Assembly (NCBI GenBank): GCA_958417225.1
Contig: CATZCM010000040.1
Span: 1-10,241, forward strand
DNA: 10,241 nt
From: an uncultured Eubacteriales bacterium
Lineage (GTDB): Bacteria; Bacillota; Clostridia; Oscillospirales; Acutalibacteraceae
Reading direction: 5' to 3'
Below the pieces are notes generated by a model that saw only the letters and a list, made by a program, of their open reading frames with translations, had not been told where the DNA came from and made no database searches. This document shows positions 1 to 6,954 of this stretch, piece after piece. Numbering within the stretch: the first letter of the stretch is position 1; every line of letters begins with the position of its first letter. The translations under genes and the position numbers were made by a program.

Positions 1-31
1 CCATTATCAACGATACTATTCTCTTTATCAT
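1..31 (-). CDS. N-terminus of an unidentified gene, cut by the window edge
   Basis: An ATG at 29-31 opens a frame that reads MIKRIVSLIM and runs off the left edge. It is preceded by the Shine-Dalgarno AAAGGAG with an eight-base spacer, and it begins 21 bases after the stop of the LysM coiled-coil gene. It is therefore probably co-transcribed with that gene. The basic then hydrophobic start is compatible with a signal peptide or membrane anchor. Its leader is identical over 20 bases to the leader of the LysM gene, so it may be a paralogue of that gene. Only ten codons are visible and no function can be assigned. Confidence 0.6.
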   Translation of the reverse strand, partial: MIKRIVSLIM

Positions 32-37
32 TTGCTT

Positions 38-57
38 TTCTCCTTTAATTTTTTAGT
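38..57 (-). repeat. 20-base leader repeat, copy 2 (contains the SD of the partial gene)
   Basis: Read on the minus strand this is ACTAAAAAATTAAAGGAGAA, identical to 1964-1983. It overlaps the TAA stop of the LysM gene (53-55) and carries the AAAGGAG ribosome binding site of the following gene. Two identical copies, each directly before a gene start, suggest that a leader or a whole gene was duplicated. Confidence 0.7.
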
Positions 58-1957
58 TTACTTTCTCTTTGCTATACGCTTTTGCTATTAATTGCATCCT
101 TATTTGCGCTCTTTCCTGTCTTAATTTTTTACTCTTTAATACTATCTCTAATTGTTTTTTCTCGTCATCCTCTCTTAGTTTTTCTATTTTTGCCTTTTCG
201 ACTTCTGTAGCCTGTTCAATTGCTTCTGTACTTTTTTCGCATGTTTCTAATTTTGTTTCTAACGCTTCTATTTTCTCATTTTCCTTTGCTTTTTCACTCT
301 CGAGTTCTTTTTTTGATTCACTCAAATCACTCAATTGATCATCCGTATCCGTTAGCAATTTTTCCATTTGACATTGTATTTGATCAACTTGACATTGCAA
401 ATCCAACAATTCTGTTTCATTAAAATCGTGTAACTCATCATATTTCTTTTTATATTCCACTGATTTTCGAAATTCTTCTTCATTTAATGACGTTTCGGAT
501 AAAACTGCTAATTGGCGCTCTTTAACACTTGTAATTTCTTGTTTTGACAATCTTTGCAAATTTTCAGCATCAACTCTAATCGTATGTATCGCATCATTTG
601 TTCTATCCAATTCACTTTTACAGGTCACTAATTCACCTTGACACTTTTGTTTCTTTTCTTGCGTTGCTGCAACATTTCTTGTTATCTGTTCTGCTTCAAT
701 TTCCTTTTCACTTATTTCAGATTCTAAACCACATACCTTTAATTCTGTTTTTTGGTGTAATTCCTGTATCTGTGCATGTATTTTTACTGCAGTTTGTTTT
801 TCACTGGTCGCTCTAAATTGATCCATTGCCCTCTTTGAAATAAGTGCCGCAACATTTGTTTCTACACGTACTGATTCATCATCTGTCATCATCATCTCTC
901 GTTCAGCATCTCGTGCACTTGCGTTCAAACTACTCGACATAAAATTAAATATTTCTTGTTCTTTTACGATCTGCGCATTTATTTCATTTATCTTACAAAT
1001 TAAACTTTTTAATTTCACTTGATTACTTTCTAGTTCATTCTTACAAACCTCATACTCAATAGATTTCTTCTCCTTTTCCATTTCATTTTTTTTCAGAGTC
1101 TTTTCTAATTCAGCCCTTTGAGAATTCAAAACATTCAATGCAACTATGTTATTTTGATTAATTTTTGCAAATTGTTCATTCATACTTGCTATACGTTCAA
1201 TTAATAAACTTATACTAGATAAACATTTTTTCCTTTCCTGTTCGCACACATCACTTTTACCTTTAAGCTGTGCAATTTTTCTCTCTAATTCATTTTTCTC
1301 TATTTCTGCAGACTTAATCTTATATTCTAAACCACTTTTTGCTAATCCGCTTTTTCTTTTTAAGTCCAATTCACACTTAAGTTTTCGTTTAATTTCATCT
1401 AACCTACTAAACAAACTCAATCTTTTTTTCTCAATTAATCTTATATCGTCATTGAGTTTAGCCATTCTTGATTCAATATCAGCATTTTTACTTTTTAAAA
1501 CGCCTATACTATGTTGCAAAGTCCTTTTTTCACATAACTTCTTTTCTAAATTTTTTTTGACAGCACATTCCTTAGAAAATACATATTGTATTTTTCTTGC
1601 ACAATTCCTTCTAAACTGTTCTTGCCTTTCATCTTGCATTTTAAATCGCCAAATTCTTGCCTCATTTACTCTTTTATCTAACTCTTCTTTTTCCCTTTCT
1701 CTATCTGTCTTTATATACAAATCATTTCCTTCCCATATTCTCGCATCAATTATGTCGCGTCTACTATTGTACACTACCTCAATCCAGGGATTAAGTTGCA
1801 CTATTTCTCTCCACCTGTTTCCATCACCTAAAAATCTCTCTGCTATTTTAGATAGGCAATCTCCCCTTTTCACTTTATAATGTATGGCTTTTGTTTGCAT
1901 CGGAATTAGTAACAACCCAATCGTCAATAAATTTGTTACAATTTTTTTATACCTCAT
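53..1957 (-). CDS. Exported LysM-domain, long coiled-coil, cysteine-rich protein of unknown function
   Basis: This protein of 634 residues has a signal peptide (basic MRYKK, hydrophobic core to about residue 20, possible cleavage after TKA at 24). One LysM peptidoglycan-binding domain follows at about 26-84 (YKVKRGDCLSKIAERFLGD, then WREIVQLN and IWEGNDLYIK). The rest, about 85-634, is almost wholly charged K/E/R/Q-rich coiled coil. I see no hydrolase, NlpC/P60, CHAP or LytM domain, so a structural or spacer role on the wall is more likely than catalysis; this is inference. It has 15 cysteines, unusual for an exported Firmicute protein, including three CX6C pairs at 238/245, 439/446 and 522/529. 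The ATG is preceded by AAAGGAG at an eight-base spacing. The promoter at 2106-2134 probably drives it together with the next gene on the left. I do not recognise a named family beyond LysM. Confidence 0.9.
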   Translation of the reverse strand: MRYKKIVTNLLTIGLLLIPMQTKAIHYKVKRGDCLSKIAERFLGDGNRWREIVQLNPWIEVVYNSRRDIIDARIWEGNDLYIKTDREREKEELDKRVNEARIWRFKMQDERQEQFRRNCARKIQYVFSKECAVKKNLEKKLCEKRTLQHSIGVLKSKNADIESRMAKLNDDIRLIEKKRLSLFSRLDEIKRKLKCELDLKRKSGLAKSGLEYKIKSAEIEKNELERKIAQLKGKSDVCEQERKKCLSSISLLIERIASMNEQFAKINQNNIVALNVLNSQRAELEKTLKKNEMEKEKKSIEYEVCKNELESNQVKLKSLICKINEINAQIVKEQEIFNFMSSSLNASARDAEREMMMTDDESVRVETNVAALISKRAMDQFRATSEKQTAVKIHAQIQELHQKTELKVCGLESEISEKEIEAEQITRNVAATQEKKQKCQGELVTCKSELDRTNDAIHTIRVDAENLQRLSKQEITSVKERQLAVLSETSLNEEEFRKSVEYKKKYDELHDFNETELLDLQCQVDQIQCQMEKLLTDTDDQLSDLSESKKELESEKAKENEKIEALETKLETCEKSTEAIEQATEVEKAKIEKLREDDEKKQLEIVLKSKKLRQERAQIRMQLIAKAYSKEKVN

Positions 1958-1963
1958 TTTTTG

Positions 1964-1983
1964 TTCTCCTTTAATTTTTTAGT
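1964..1983 (-). repeat. 20-base leader repeat, copy 1 (contains the SD of the LysM gene)
   Basis: This is identical to 38-57 on the same strand and contains AAAGGAG (1966-1972), placed eight bases before the ATG of the LysM gene. The identity covers the A-run, the ribosome binding site and two flanking bases, then decays toward the start codon. Confidence 0.7.
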
Positions 1984-2105
1984 GAGCATTATTTAAAGAC
2001 GATTAAATAACATGGACACTTCACTAAAACAAAATACTCAATTCTCCCCCCTTCAACAAGATGTATATCCTTGCTATTAAATCCAATATTACCCTAACAT
2101 AATTA

Positions 2106-2134
2106 ATTATAACAAGTTGGTTTATGATTGTAAA
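2106..2134 (-). promoter_or_regulatory. Likely sigma-A promoter of the LysM gene
   Basis: On the minus strand it reads TTTACA (2129-2134), a 17-base spacer, then TATAAT (2106-2111). The spacer ends in TG plus one base, giving an extended -10. The expected transcription start is near 2099, leaving a leader of about 140 bases. The fit to consensus is close, with one mismatch in the -35. Confidence 0.7.
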
Positions 2135-2271
2135 TAGTAAAATGTCAAATTCGTATATAAGCATTATTTTATCATTTGATGTAAAAATATCATATTGATT
2201 TTATTTTTATACTTAACAATATCATATAAAAATCAGATAAATCTACCATATTGTATTCTTTCTCACATTAT

Positions 2272-2299
2272 TTGACAAAATACTCTTTGTAATTATAAA
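2272..2299 (+). promoter_or_regulatory. Possible plus-strand promoter facing the 3' end of asnB
   Basis: TTGACA (2272-2277), a 16-base spacer and TATAAA (2294-2299) form a good housekeeping promoter match on the plus strand, opposite to every gene here. Transcription would start at about 2306, inside the hairpin 2301-2336, and run antisense toward asnB. No plus-strand gene follows. In DNA this AT-rich, chance is a real alternative. Confidence 0.35.
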
Positions 2300-2300
2300 T

Positions 2301-2336
2301 AAACGATAGTGACTTTTTAAATAGCCTCTATCGTTT
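2301..2336 (-). terminator. Rho-independent terminator of asnB
   Basis: An inverted repeat lies about 77 bases after the asnB stop. AAACGATAG (2301-2309) pairs with CTATCGTTT (2328-2336), and GACT with AGCC (one G-U pair) extends the stem after a single A/A mismatch, leaving an eight-base loop. The T-tract on the minus strand is poor (TTTATTTATAA), so termination may be partial. The stem is symmetrical and could also form in a plus-strand transcript. Confidence 0.6.
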
Positions 2337-2412
2337 TCTCAAATTTAGTTATTTATTTAACTTGGGTTTTTAGCGTAATAATACCTTAGAAAACTCCATA
2401 CTATAACCATTT

Positions 2413-4245
2413 TTAAAAAAGAATGTTGTAATGATTAAACCAATAATCTATCTGAATTATATACGCCAAAACCTGTGGTGCACGCATCAACTGACCATAC
2501 CACGGTAATGTAACCTCTTCCGGATTTTGTATCAATCGCATTACCATATCTCGATTTAAAATTGAGCCAACATACGAACTCTTATCATCTAAAATCTTCA
2601 TAACGCTTTCACTCACCAGACGCATATAAACAGGATTAAATGTTTTAGGGTAAGGACTTTTTTTCCTAAACACGATTTCGTCCGGTAAAAAGTCACGCAT
2701 TGCTTCCCGTAAGATTCCCTTTTCTCTACCATTTAACGACTTAATTTTCCAAGGCATATTATATGCATACTCCACTATCCTATAATCACAAAATGGCACA
2801 CGCACTTCCAAACCACTATACATACTCATTCGATCTTTTCTGTCCAGTAGAGTCTGCATAAACCAATTAAAATTAAGTGCAAACATTTCCCTCATACGAG
2901 CTTCCTCTTTCGTATCAGTATCCAACTTATCCACGCTTGCAATTGTGCTCTCATACCTATCATGAACATATTCATCCGCATTTTTTATCACGCCATCCTT
3001 CAATAAGGTTTTTCGCAATTCTAACGTTCTTGACCACGGAAACGTATCATCATATAAAATATCCTTATCGTGATACCATGGATACCCGCCAAAAATTTCA
3101 TCGGAACACTCCCCAGATAAAGCCACTGTAAAATTCTTTTTCACTTCTCGGCAAAACAGCAACAACGATGAATCTATATCAGCCATCGCTGGAACATCTC
3201 TAGCCTCAACTGCATATGTTAGTGCCTTAGCCAACGTTTCATTACTTATTACTACCTGATGATGATCTGACCCAATATATTTCATCATCATCGCAATGTA
3301 TTCATTATCAGAATTTGGCTGAAAAACATTTTTTTTAAAGTATTTACTATTATCTACATAATCCACAGAATACGTTGTAAGCGGACCTTTTCCATATTTT
3401 CTAAAATAATCCGATGCAATTTTACATATGCAACTCGAATCCAATCCGCCCGACAAAAAACAACACAAAGGCATATCTGATACAAGTTGTTTAGTCACTG
3501 CATCTATCAGCAAATCCCGAACTTTCTCTACTGCCGTTGCCGCATCGTCTGTGAACTCTCGAGCTTTCAAAGTCCAATATTTTCTCACCCTAAACCCCTT
3601 CGCAGAAAATACTGCACATTCTCCAGGACAAAGTTCCTTAACATTTTTAAACAAACCTTGCCCACTTGTTCTACCTGGTCCAATCATAAATATTTCCTTT
3701 AACATATCATCATCTAACCTTAAATCTACTCTCCCGCTTGCGATCAATGTCTTTATTTCTGACGCAAATATTAAACCTCCCGGATACTTTACAAAAAACA
3801 ATGGTTTTACACCAATTCTGTCTCTCGCTATGAACAATTTTTTTGCTTTATTATCCCACACAGCAAACGCAAATATCCCATTAAACTTCTCAACACAATC
3901 CTCGCCCCAATGAACAAAAGCTTTCAAAACAACTTCCGTATCAGAGTGTCCATTGAAATCATAACCCAATTCTTTCAATTCATCCCTAACCTGTTCCGTA
4001 TTGTAAAGTTCTCCATTATATACTATTGTACTATCTATTCCAGGCGCACGCATACTCATTGGTTGCCGCCCCATTTCAGGGTCCACCACAACTAATCTGC
4101 TGTGTAATAAACAAACATTTTTTTGTACGTATTTGCCCGTATCATCTGGACCACGGCGTCCCATCGTACGCAACATTTTATCCATTGTCTCCTCTTTTTC
4201 TTGTAAATTGGCCCCATTATCAAGCCATCCTGCTATTCCACACAT
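2413..4245 (-). CDS. asnB: Glutamine-hydrolysing asparagine synthetase
   Basis: The enzyme converts aspartate, glutamine and ATP to asparagine, glutamate, AMP and pyrophosphate in the cytoplasm. Starting at 4245 it has 610 residues and begins MCGIAGW, placing the nucleophilic cysteine of the class II glutaminase domain at residue 2. Other glutaminase residues are visible: R50 (SRLVVVDP), N77 (YNGELYN) and D102 (GHSDTEVV). The synthetase half has the ATP pyrophosphatase loop SGGLDSS at 265-271 and SGECSDE at 377-383, as usual for this family. The longer frame from a TTG at 4317 is rejected because it has no ribosome binding site and would bury the N-terminal cysteine. The gene stands alone with its own promoter candidate and terminator. 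Some AsnB relatives in Bacillus, Lactobacillus and Clostridioides amidate diaminopimelate in peptidoglycan precursors instead; the sequence alone does not decide between these roles. Confidence 0.95.
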   Translation of the reverse strand: MCGIAGWLDNGANLQEKEETMDKMLRTMGRRGPDDTGKYVQKNVCLLHSRLVVVDPEMGRQPMSMRAPGIDSTIVYNGELYNTEQVRDELKELGYDFNGHSDTEVVLKAFVHWGEDCVEKFNGIFAFAVWDNKAKKLFIARDRIGVKPLFFVKYPGGLIFASEIKTLIASGRVDLRLDDDMLKEIFMIGPGRTSGQGLFKNVKELCPGECAVFSAKGFRVRKYWTLKAREFTDDAATAVEKVRDLLIDAVTKQLVSDMPLCCFLSGGLDSSCICKIASDYFRKYGKGPLTTYSVDYVDNSKYFKKNVFQPNSDNEYIAMMMKYIGSDHHQVVISNETLAKALTYAVEARDVPAMADIDSSLLLFCREVKKNFTVALSGECSDEIFGGYPWYHDKDILYDDTFPWSRTLELRKTLLKDGVIKNADEYVHDRYESTIASVDKLDTDTKEEARMREMFALNFNWFMQTLLDRKDRMSMYSGLEVRVPFCDYRIVEYAYNMPWKIKSLNGREKGILREAMRDFLPDEIVFRKKSPYPKTFNPVYMRLVSESVMKILDDKSSYVGSILNRDMVMRLIQNPEEVTLPWYGQLMRAPQVLAYIIQIDYWFNHYNILF

Positions 4246-4251
4246 AAATAT

Positions 4252-4257
4252 CCCTCC
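4252..4257 (-). promoter_or_regulatory. Ribosome binding site fixing the asnB start
   Basis: GGAGGG on the minus strand lies six bases upstream of the ATG at 4243-4245. It selects the MCGIAGW start over the longer frame. Confidence 0.85.
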
Positions 4258-4389
4258 ATCACATTGTATGCAAATTCTCTTTCTCCATTTCCTTTTTTTT
4301 AGTACATCTAGGCTCAACGTAGTTCATAATAATAACCTTCTTATATTCAAATACGATCTACATATAATATTATCTATTTTATTTATTAA

Positions 4390-4403
4390 GGTTAACGTTT
4401 GCC
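4390..4403. promoter_or_regulatory. Quasi-palindrome resembling a LacI/CcpA-family operator
   Basis: GGTTAACGTTTGCC is a 14-base imperfect palindrome with a central CG, and five of seven half-site positions are symmetric. On the minus strand it matches 8 of 11 defined positions of the catabolite responsive element. It sits just downstream of the asnB promoter candidate, where a bound repressor could block elongation. This is a weak call on motif appearance only. Confidence 0.25.
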
Positions 4404-4438
4404 ACTAAAAAACACAGTAATCAAAATACACACTATAA

Positions 4439-4467
4439 TATATAACACGAGAAATTAAAAGGTTCAA
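4439..4467 (-). promoter_or_regulatory. Candidate asnB promoter
   Basis: The minus strand reads TTGAAC (4462-4467), a 17-base spacer, then TATATA (4439-4444). TG one base before the -10 makes an extended -10. It directly follows the srtB terminator. The hexamers are imperfect, but the spacing and TGn element match the malE and LysM gene promoters. Confidence 0.45.
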
Positions 4468-4469
4468 TC

Positions 4470-4543
4470 AAAAAAACCATAAATGCACATCTATAACTCA
4501 TTATTTTCAAAAAGTTATATCTCGCACATTTATGGATTTTTTT
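4470..4543 (-). terminator. Symmetrical terminator after srtB
   Basis: CCATAAATG (4477-4485) pairs with CATTTATGG (4527-4535). It is flanked by seven A (4470-4476) and seven T (4537-4543), so a T-tract follows the stem on both strands. An inner stem, TATAACT (4492-4498) with AGTTATA (4513-4519), extends it across an internal loop. It ends the unit that closes with srtB about 90 bases upstream. It would also stop plus-strand transcripts, although no plus-strand gene is seen. Confidence 0.85.
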
Positions 4544-4635
4544 CAACTTATCGTCTAATTGCCAACACTCTTGTCATCAAACTTACATAATCACTAATAA
4601 GTTCATTTTAGTATCTTACTATAATTCTATAAAAA

Positions 4636-5454
4636 CTAAGAATTATAACACTGAGGTAATATAGGATTAGGATTTATTCTTGCATTATCTACATCAACCG
4701 TTTTGTTTTCATCCTTTCTGACTTTTCTTGCAACTAACACGGTTCTAAAATTTTCAAATTCATAAGAACACGTCGATAAAAGAACAATTTGGTCATTTTC
4801 ATTTACATCAACCGTCGTACATATAAGGGATCTATCCTGGATTTCTTTAATAAATGACATAAAATCCTCAGAATCATTAAACTCCGCCCTGATATAATTA
4901 AAAACCGGACCATGAATTTTAAGCGTATTTGTCCTAAACACTGAAAACACCTTCCAAGATGCTTCCTCTTGCAAAAAATTAAATGTAAACACAGGTCTCG
5001 CCTTATAATAATCCAATTTTGTAAAATTCACAACACTAGAAAACATACTTTCATCCAACATATGGTGGCCATACAACACAATACTTTTTGTGTTCGGCAG
5101 ATCTTGGCATCTTTTATCAGCAAAAATTGCTCCATAACGAGTATCTCCACCTTTATAGTCATGATTCAAATAGTACTGTGGATCTTTATCATCCGACGAA
5201 ACCATAACAGGATAATCAATCTTTGTATCTGGTACAGTAATCCAACCTTTCATATCTGGATACTGCAAACTCAAATCACGTAGTCCTTTCAATGGATCAT
5301 CATTAACATCGTAATATATTTGCCTAACCTTATCAACAGATCTATTATTTTGAACTCTATCTATCACTAAAATTTTAAGTAGCATCCACCCAGATACACA
5401 AAAAACAATAAAACACAAAGTAAAAATAAATTTCCTAAAAGCCCCACGAGACAA
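4636..5454 (-). CDS. srtB: Class B sortase
   Basis: This membrane-anchored transpeptidase cuts a C-terminal sorting signal and links the surface protein to peptidoglycan. The 272 residues show a basic N-terminus, one membrane segment at about 9-30, and a sortase B domain from about 65. Catalytic residues are visible as H130 in YGHHM, C229 in LSTC and R237 in FENFRTVL. YGHHM and the long helical insert between the His and Cys regions point to class B, not class A. The start is a TTG (5452-5454) that directly follows the TGA of nth, with AAGGTGG five bases upstream, so translation is probably coupled. It is the last gene before the terminator. Class B enzymes in Staphylococcus and Listeria act on NPQTN-like motifs in haem-uptake proteins, but no such genes are seen here. 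The C-terminal tail (about 250-272) is proline and asparagine rich. Confidence 0.93.
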   Translation of the reverse strand: MSRGAFRKFIFTLCFIVFCVSGWMLLKILVIDRVQNNRSVDKVRQIYYDVNDDPLKGLRDLSLQYPDMKGWITVPDTKIDYPVMVSSDDKDPQYYLNHDYKGGDTRYGAIFADKRCQDLPNTKSIVLYGHHMLDESMFSSVVNFTKLDYYKARPVFTFNFLQEEASWKVFSVFRTNTLKIHGPVFNYIRAEFNDSEDFMSFIKEIQDRSLICTTVDVNENDQIVLLSTCSYEFENFRTVLVARKVRKDENKTVDVDNARINPNPILPQCYNS

Positions 5455-6087
5455 TCAATCCACCTTCTTTTCACAAAAGTCACTCATAATACACTTGTCA
5501 CACTTTGGGTTACGCGCTGTACAAATCTCACGTCCGTACAAAACCAGCCTATGACAAAAGTCATTTGATTCTTGAGGATCAAGCAACTCTCGAAGAATTT
5601 TTTCAATTTTGGCAGCGTCCTTTAAGTTATGTAACCCCAACCGTCTCGTTATTCTTATACAATGAGTATCCACTACTACCGCAGGTTTAGCATAAACATC
5701 CCCCAAGATCAAATTTGCGGTTTTTCTACCAACCCCGGGCAAAGTTAGCAAATCCTCCATCGTGTCAGGAACTTTTCCATCAAACTTCTCACAAATAATT
5801 TTACACATCTGAACAATATCCTTTGATTTCGTATTATAAAACCCACACGATTTAATATACTCTGCTACATCGTCAATATTTGCTTCTGCAAATTCCTCAA
5901 CTGTTTTATATCTTCTAAACAAGTCTTTAGTTACAACATTAACTCTTTTGTCCGTACACTGTGCTGCTAACCTTGTCGCTATCAAAAGCTCATGTGGACT
6001 TTTGTACTCAAGCGAACACACCGCATCCGGATATTTTTCTTTAAGCGCCTCAACAGCTAAATTTGCAATTTCTTTTTTAGTTTTCAT
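5455..6087 (-). CDS. nth: Endonuclease III, DNA N-glycosylase/AP lyase
   Basis: The enzyme removes oxidized pyrimidines and nicks abasic sites in base excision repair. Its 210 residues match the usual family length. The helix-hairpin-helix motif LPGVGRKTA is at 116-124 with catalytic lysine K122, and the catalytic aspartate D140 is in VDTH. The [4Fe-4S] cluster ligands C189, C196, C199 and C205 keep the CX6CX2CX5C spacing of Escherichia coli Nth, so the protein looks intact. The ATG lies nine bases after the malG stop. The nearest purine tract (AAAGGA, at the malG stop) is about 12 bases from the ATG, a weak placement that suggests translational coupling. Its position between a sugar importer and a sortase is not a functional pairing I can explain. 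Confidence 0.96.
   Translation of the reverse strand: MKTKKEIANLAVEALKEKYPDAVCSLEYKSPHELLIATRLAAQCTDKRVNVVTKDLFRRYKTVEEFAEANIDDVAEYIKSCGFYNTKSKDIVQMCKIICEKFDGKVPDTMEDLLTLPGVGRKTANLILGDVYAKPAVVVDTHCIRITRRLGLHNLKDAAKIEKILRELLDPQESNDFCHRLVLYGREICTARNPKCDKCIMSDFCEKKVD
5460..5466 (-). promoter_or_regulatory. Ribosome binding site for the TTG start of srtB
   Basis: AAGGTGG lies inside the last codons of nth, five bases before the TTG at 5452-5454. It supports the unusual start codon and the zero-gap nth/srtB junction. Confidence 0.8.
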
Positions 6088-6096
6088 TTTTGTTCA

Positions 6097-6954
6097 TTAT
6101 CCTTTCACTGCACCACCAGTAATGCCATCTACATAAAATCTTTGCATTACTATAAATAATATTGTAATAGGAACAGCTATACACACGCTCCCTGCTGCAA
6201 ACAACGTAAAACATGAATCAATGTTCTCTTTGTCGAGCATAGTAAACAAACCCACCGCAACGGTGTATTTATCGTATTCTGTACCCATGATTATCTTTGA
6301 GAAAATAAAGTCCATCCACGGTGCCATAAATGCTGTCAATGCTGTATACACTACAATTGGTTTAGAAAGCGGCAATATTATCTTCCAAAAGATTTGAGCA
6401 TTATTTGCCCCATCGAGTTTCGCAGACTCGTCAAGTGATCTTGGTATCGTATCAAAGAACCCCTTTGCAACATAGAACTGCAATCCCGCAGATGCCGAAT
6501 AAACAATAACAAGCGCCCATAAGTTATGCGTAAGATTAATGCTCTTAAGTACATAATACACAGCTATCATTGACATAAATGCTGGAAACATACCAAGCAC
6601 TAGAGCAATATTCATAAATGTCCTACGCAATCGAAACCTCAGTCGAGATATAACATATGCCGTAGTTAAATTCATAACAGTAGTTAAAACACATGACACA
6701 CTTGCAACCCAAAATGTGTTCCAAAACCATTGTGGGAAATTAAATATAGTAGTATCAGTAAACAAGCGTTTGTAATTATCAAAAGTGAATGTTTCCGGAA
6801 AGAAGTTTGACACTAAGGCACCTTGCTCTGCTCGAAATGACGTTAATACAACCCATACGATTGGTACAATCCACAAAACGGACATAACAACAAGTATAAC
6901 ATAAACAAATACATTTGAGATTTTCTCTCTAGAGTTAAGCCCAACACATTTCAT
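6097..6954 (-). CDS. malG: Maltose/maltodextrin ABC transporter permease, MalG type
   Basis: This is one of two membrane subunits of a binding-protein-dependent sugar importer. Its 285 residues hold about six membrane segments, beginning at about 15-38. The EAA loop that docks on the ATPase is at about 174-195 (LDESAKLDGA, ending KIILP). The C-terminus, YVDGITGGAVKG, is the typical MalG ending, and APWMDF and LFTMLDKENID are close to what I know of clostridial maltodextrin permeases. The ATG overlaps the malF TGA by four bases (ATGA), with GAGGAGG seven bases upstream inside malF. Length and motifs are normal. The substrate is inferred from family likeness; the related galactan and glycerol-phosphate permeases are the main alternatives. 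Confidence 0.93.
   Translation of the reverse strand: MKCVGLNSREKISNVFVYVILVVMSVLWIVPIVWVVLTSFRAEQGALVSNFFPETFTFDNYKRLFTDTTIFNFPQWFWNTFWVASVSCVLTTVMNLTTAYVISRLRFRLRRTFMNIALVLGMFPAFMSMIAVYYVLKSINLTHNLWALVIVYSASAGLQFYVAKGFFDTIPRSLDESAKLDGANNAQIFWKIILPLSKPIVVYTALTAFMAPWMDFIFSKIIMGTEYDKYTVAVGLFTMLDKENIDSCFTLFAAGSVCIAVPITILFIVMQRFYVDGITGGAVKG

Larger units (their letters stand above)
1958..2412. other. 455-base AT-rich intergenic region between asnB and the LysM gene
   Basis: No coding frame here looks real. It holds the asnB terminator hairpin (2301-2336), a plus-strand consensus-like promoter (2272-2299), the LysM gene promoter (2106-2134), an untranslated leader of about 140 bases, and the leader repeat (1964-1983). 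A G-run resembling a ribosome binding site (GGGGGGAG on the minus strand, near 2045-2052) has no start codon at a useful distance, and I assign it nothing. Confidence 0.6.
4246..4635. other. 390-base intergenic region between srtB and asnB
   Basis: This AT-rich stretch has no credible gene. It contains the terminator of the operon ending in srtB (4470-4543), an asnB promoter candidate (4439-4467), a LacI/CRE-like quasi-palindrome (4390-4403) and the asnB ribosome binding site (4252-4257). The asnB leader would be about 185 bases, but it lacks the GGTGG-type T-box antiterminator motif that often regulates amino-acid genes. I see nothing at 4544-4635. Confidence 0.6.

Noticed and set aside
1452..1880. 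Plus-strand open frame of 142 codons opposite the LysM domain
   Set aside because: It lies opposite the signal peptide, LysM and early coiled-coil coding sequence. Its S/L/F-rich content is what the complement of K/E-rich codons produces.
1980..2020. Short leader peptides upstream of the LysM gene (6-11 codons)
   Set aside because: The GTG and ATG frames have no ribosome binding site at proper spacing and no regulatory codon pattern.
2143..2148. Perfect TTGACA on the minus strand upstream of the LysM gene
   Set aside because: The best -10 at 16-17 bases is CATAAA or worse. TTTACA-N17-TATAAT just downstream is a much better pair.
3428..3913. Plus-strand open frame of 161 codons inside asnB
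   Set aside because: It is the mirror of a well-supported asnB coding region with intact catalytic motifs. It has no ribosome binding site and no recognizable domain. The other plus-strand frames in the window were rejected for the same reason.
4246..4317. Longer asnB start at a TTG (4315-4317)
   Set aside because: There is no ribosome binding site, and it would place 24 residues before the catalytic N-terminal cysteine, which must be exposed after Met removal.
4246..4430. T-box or other riboswitch in the asnB leader
   Set aside because: The leader is long enough to consider, but no T-box GGTGG core and no terminator/antiterminator pair is visible before the start codon.
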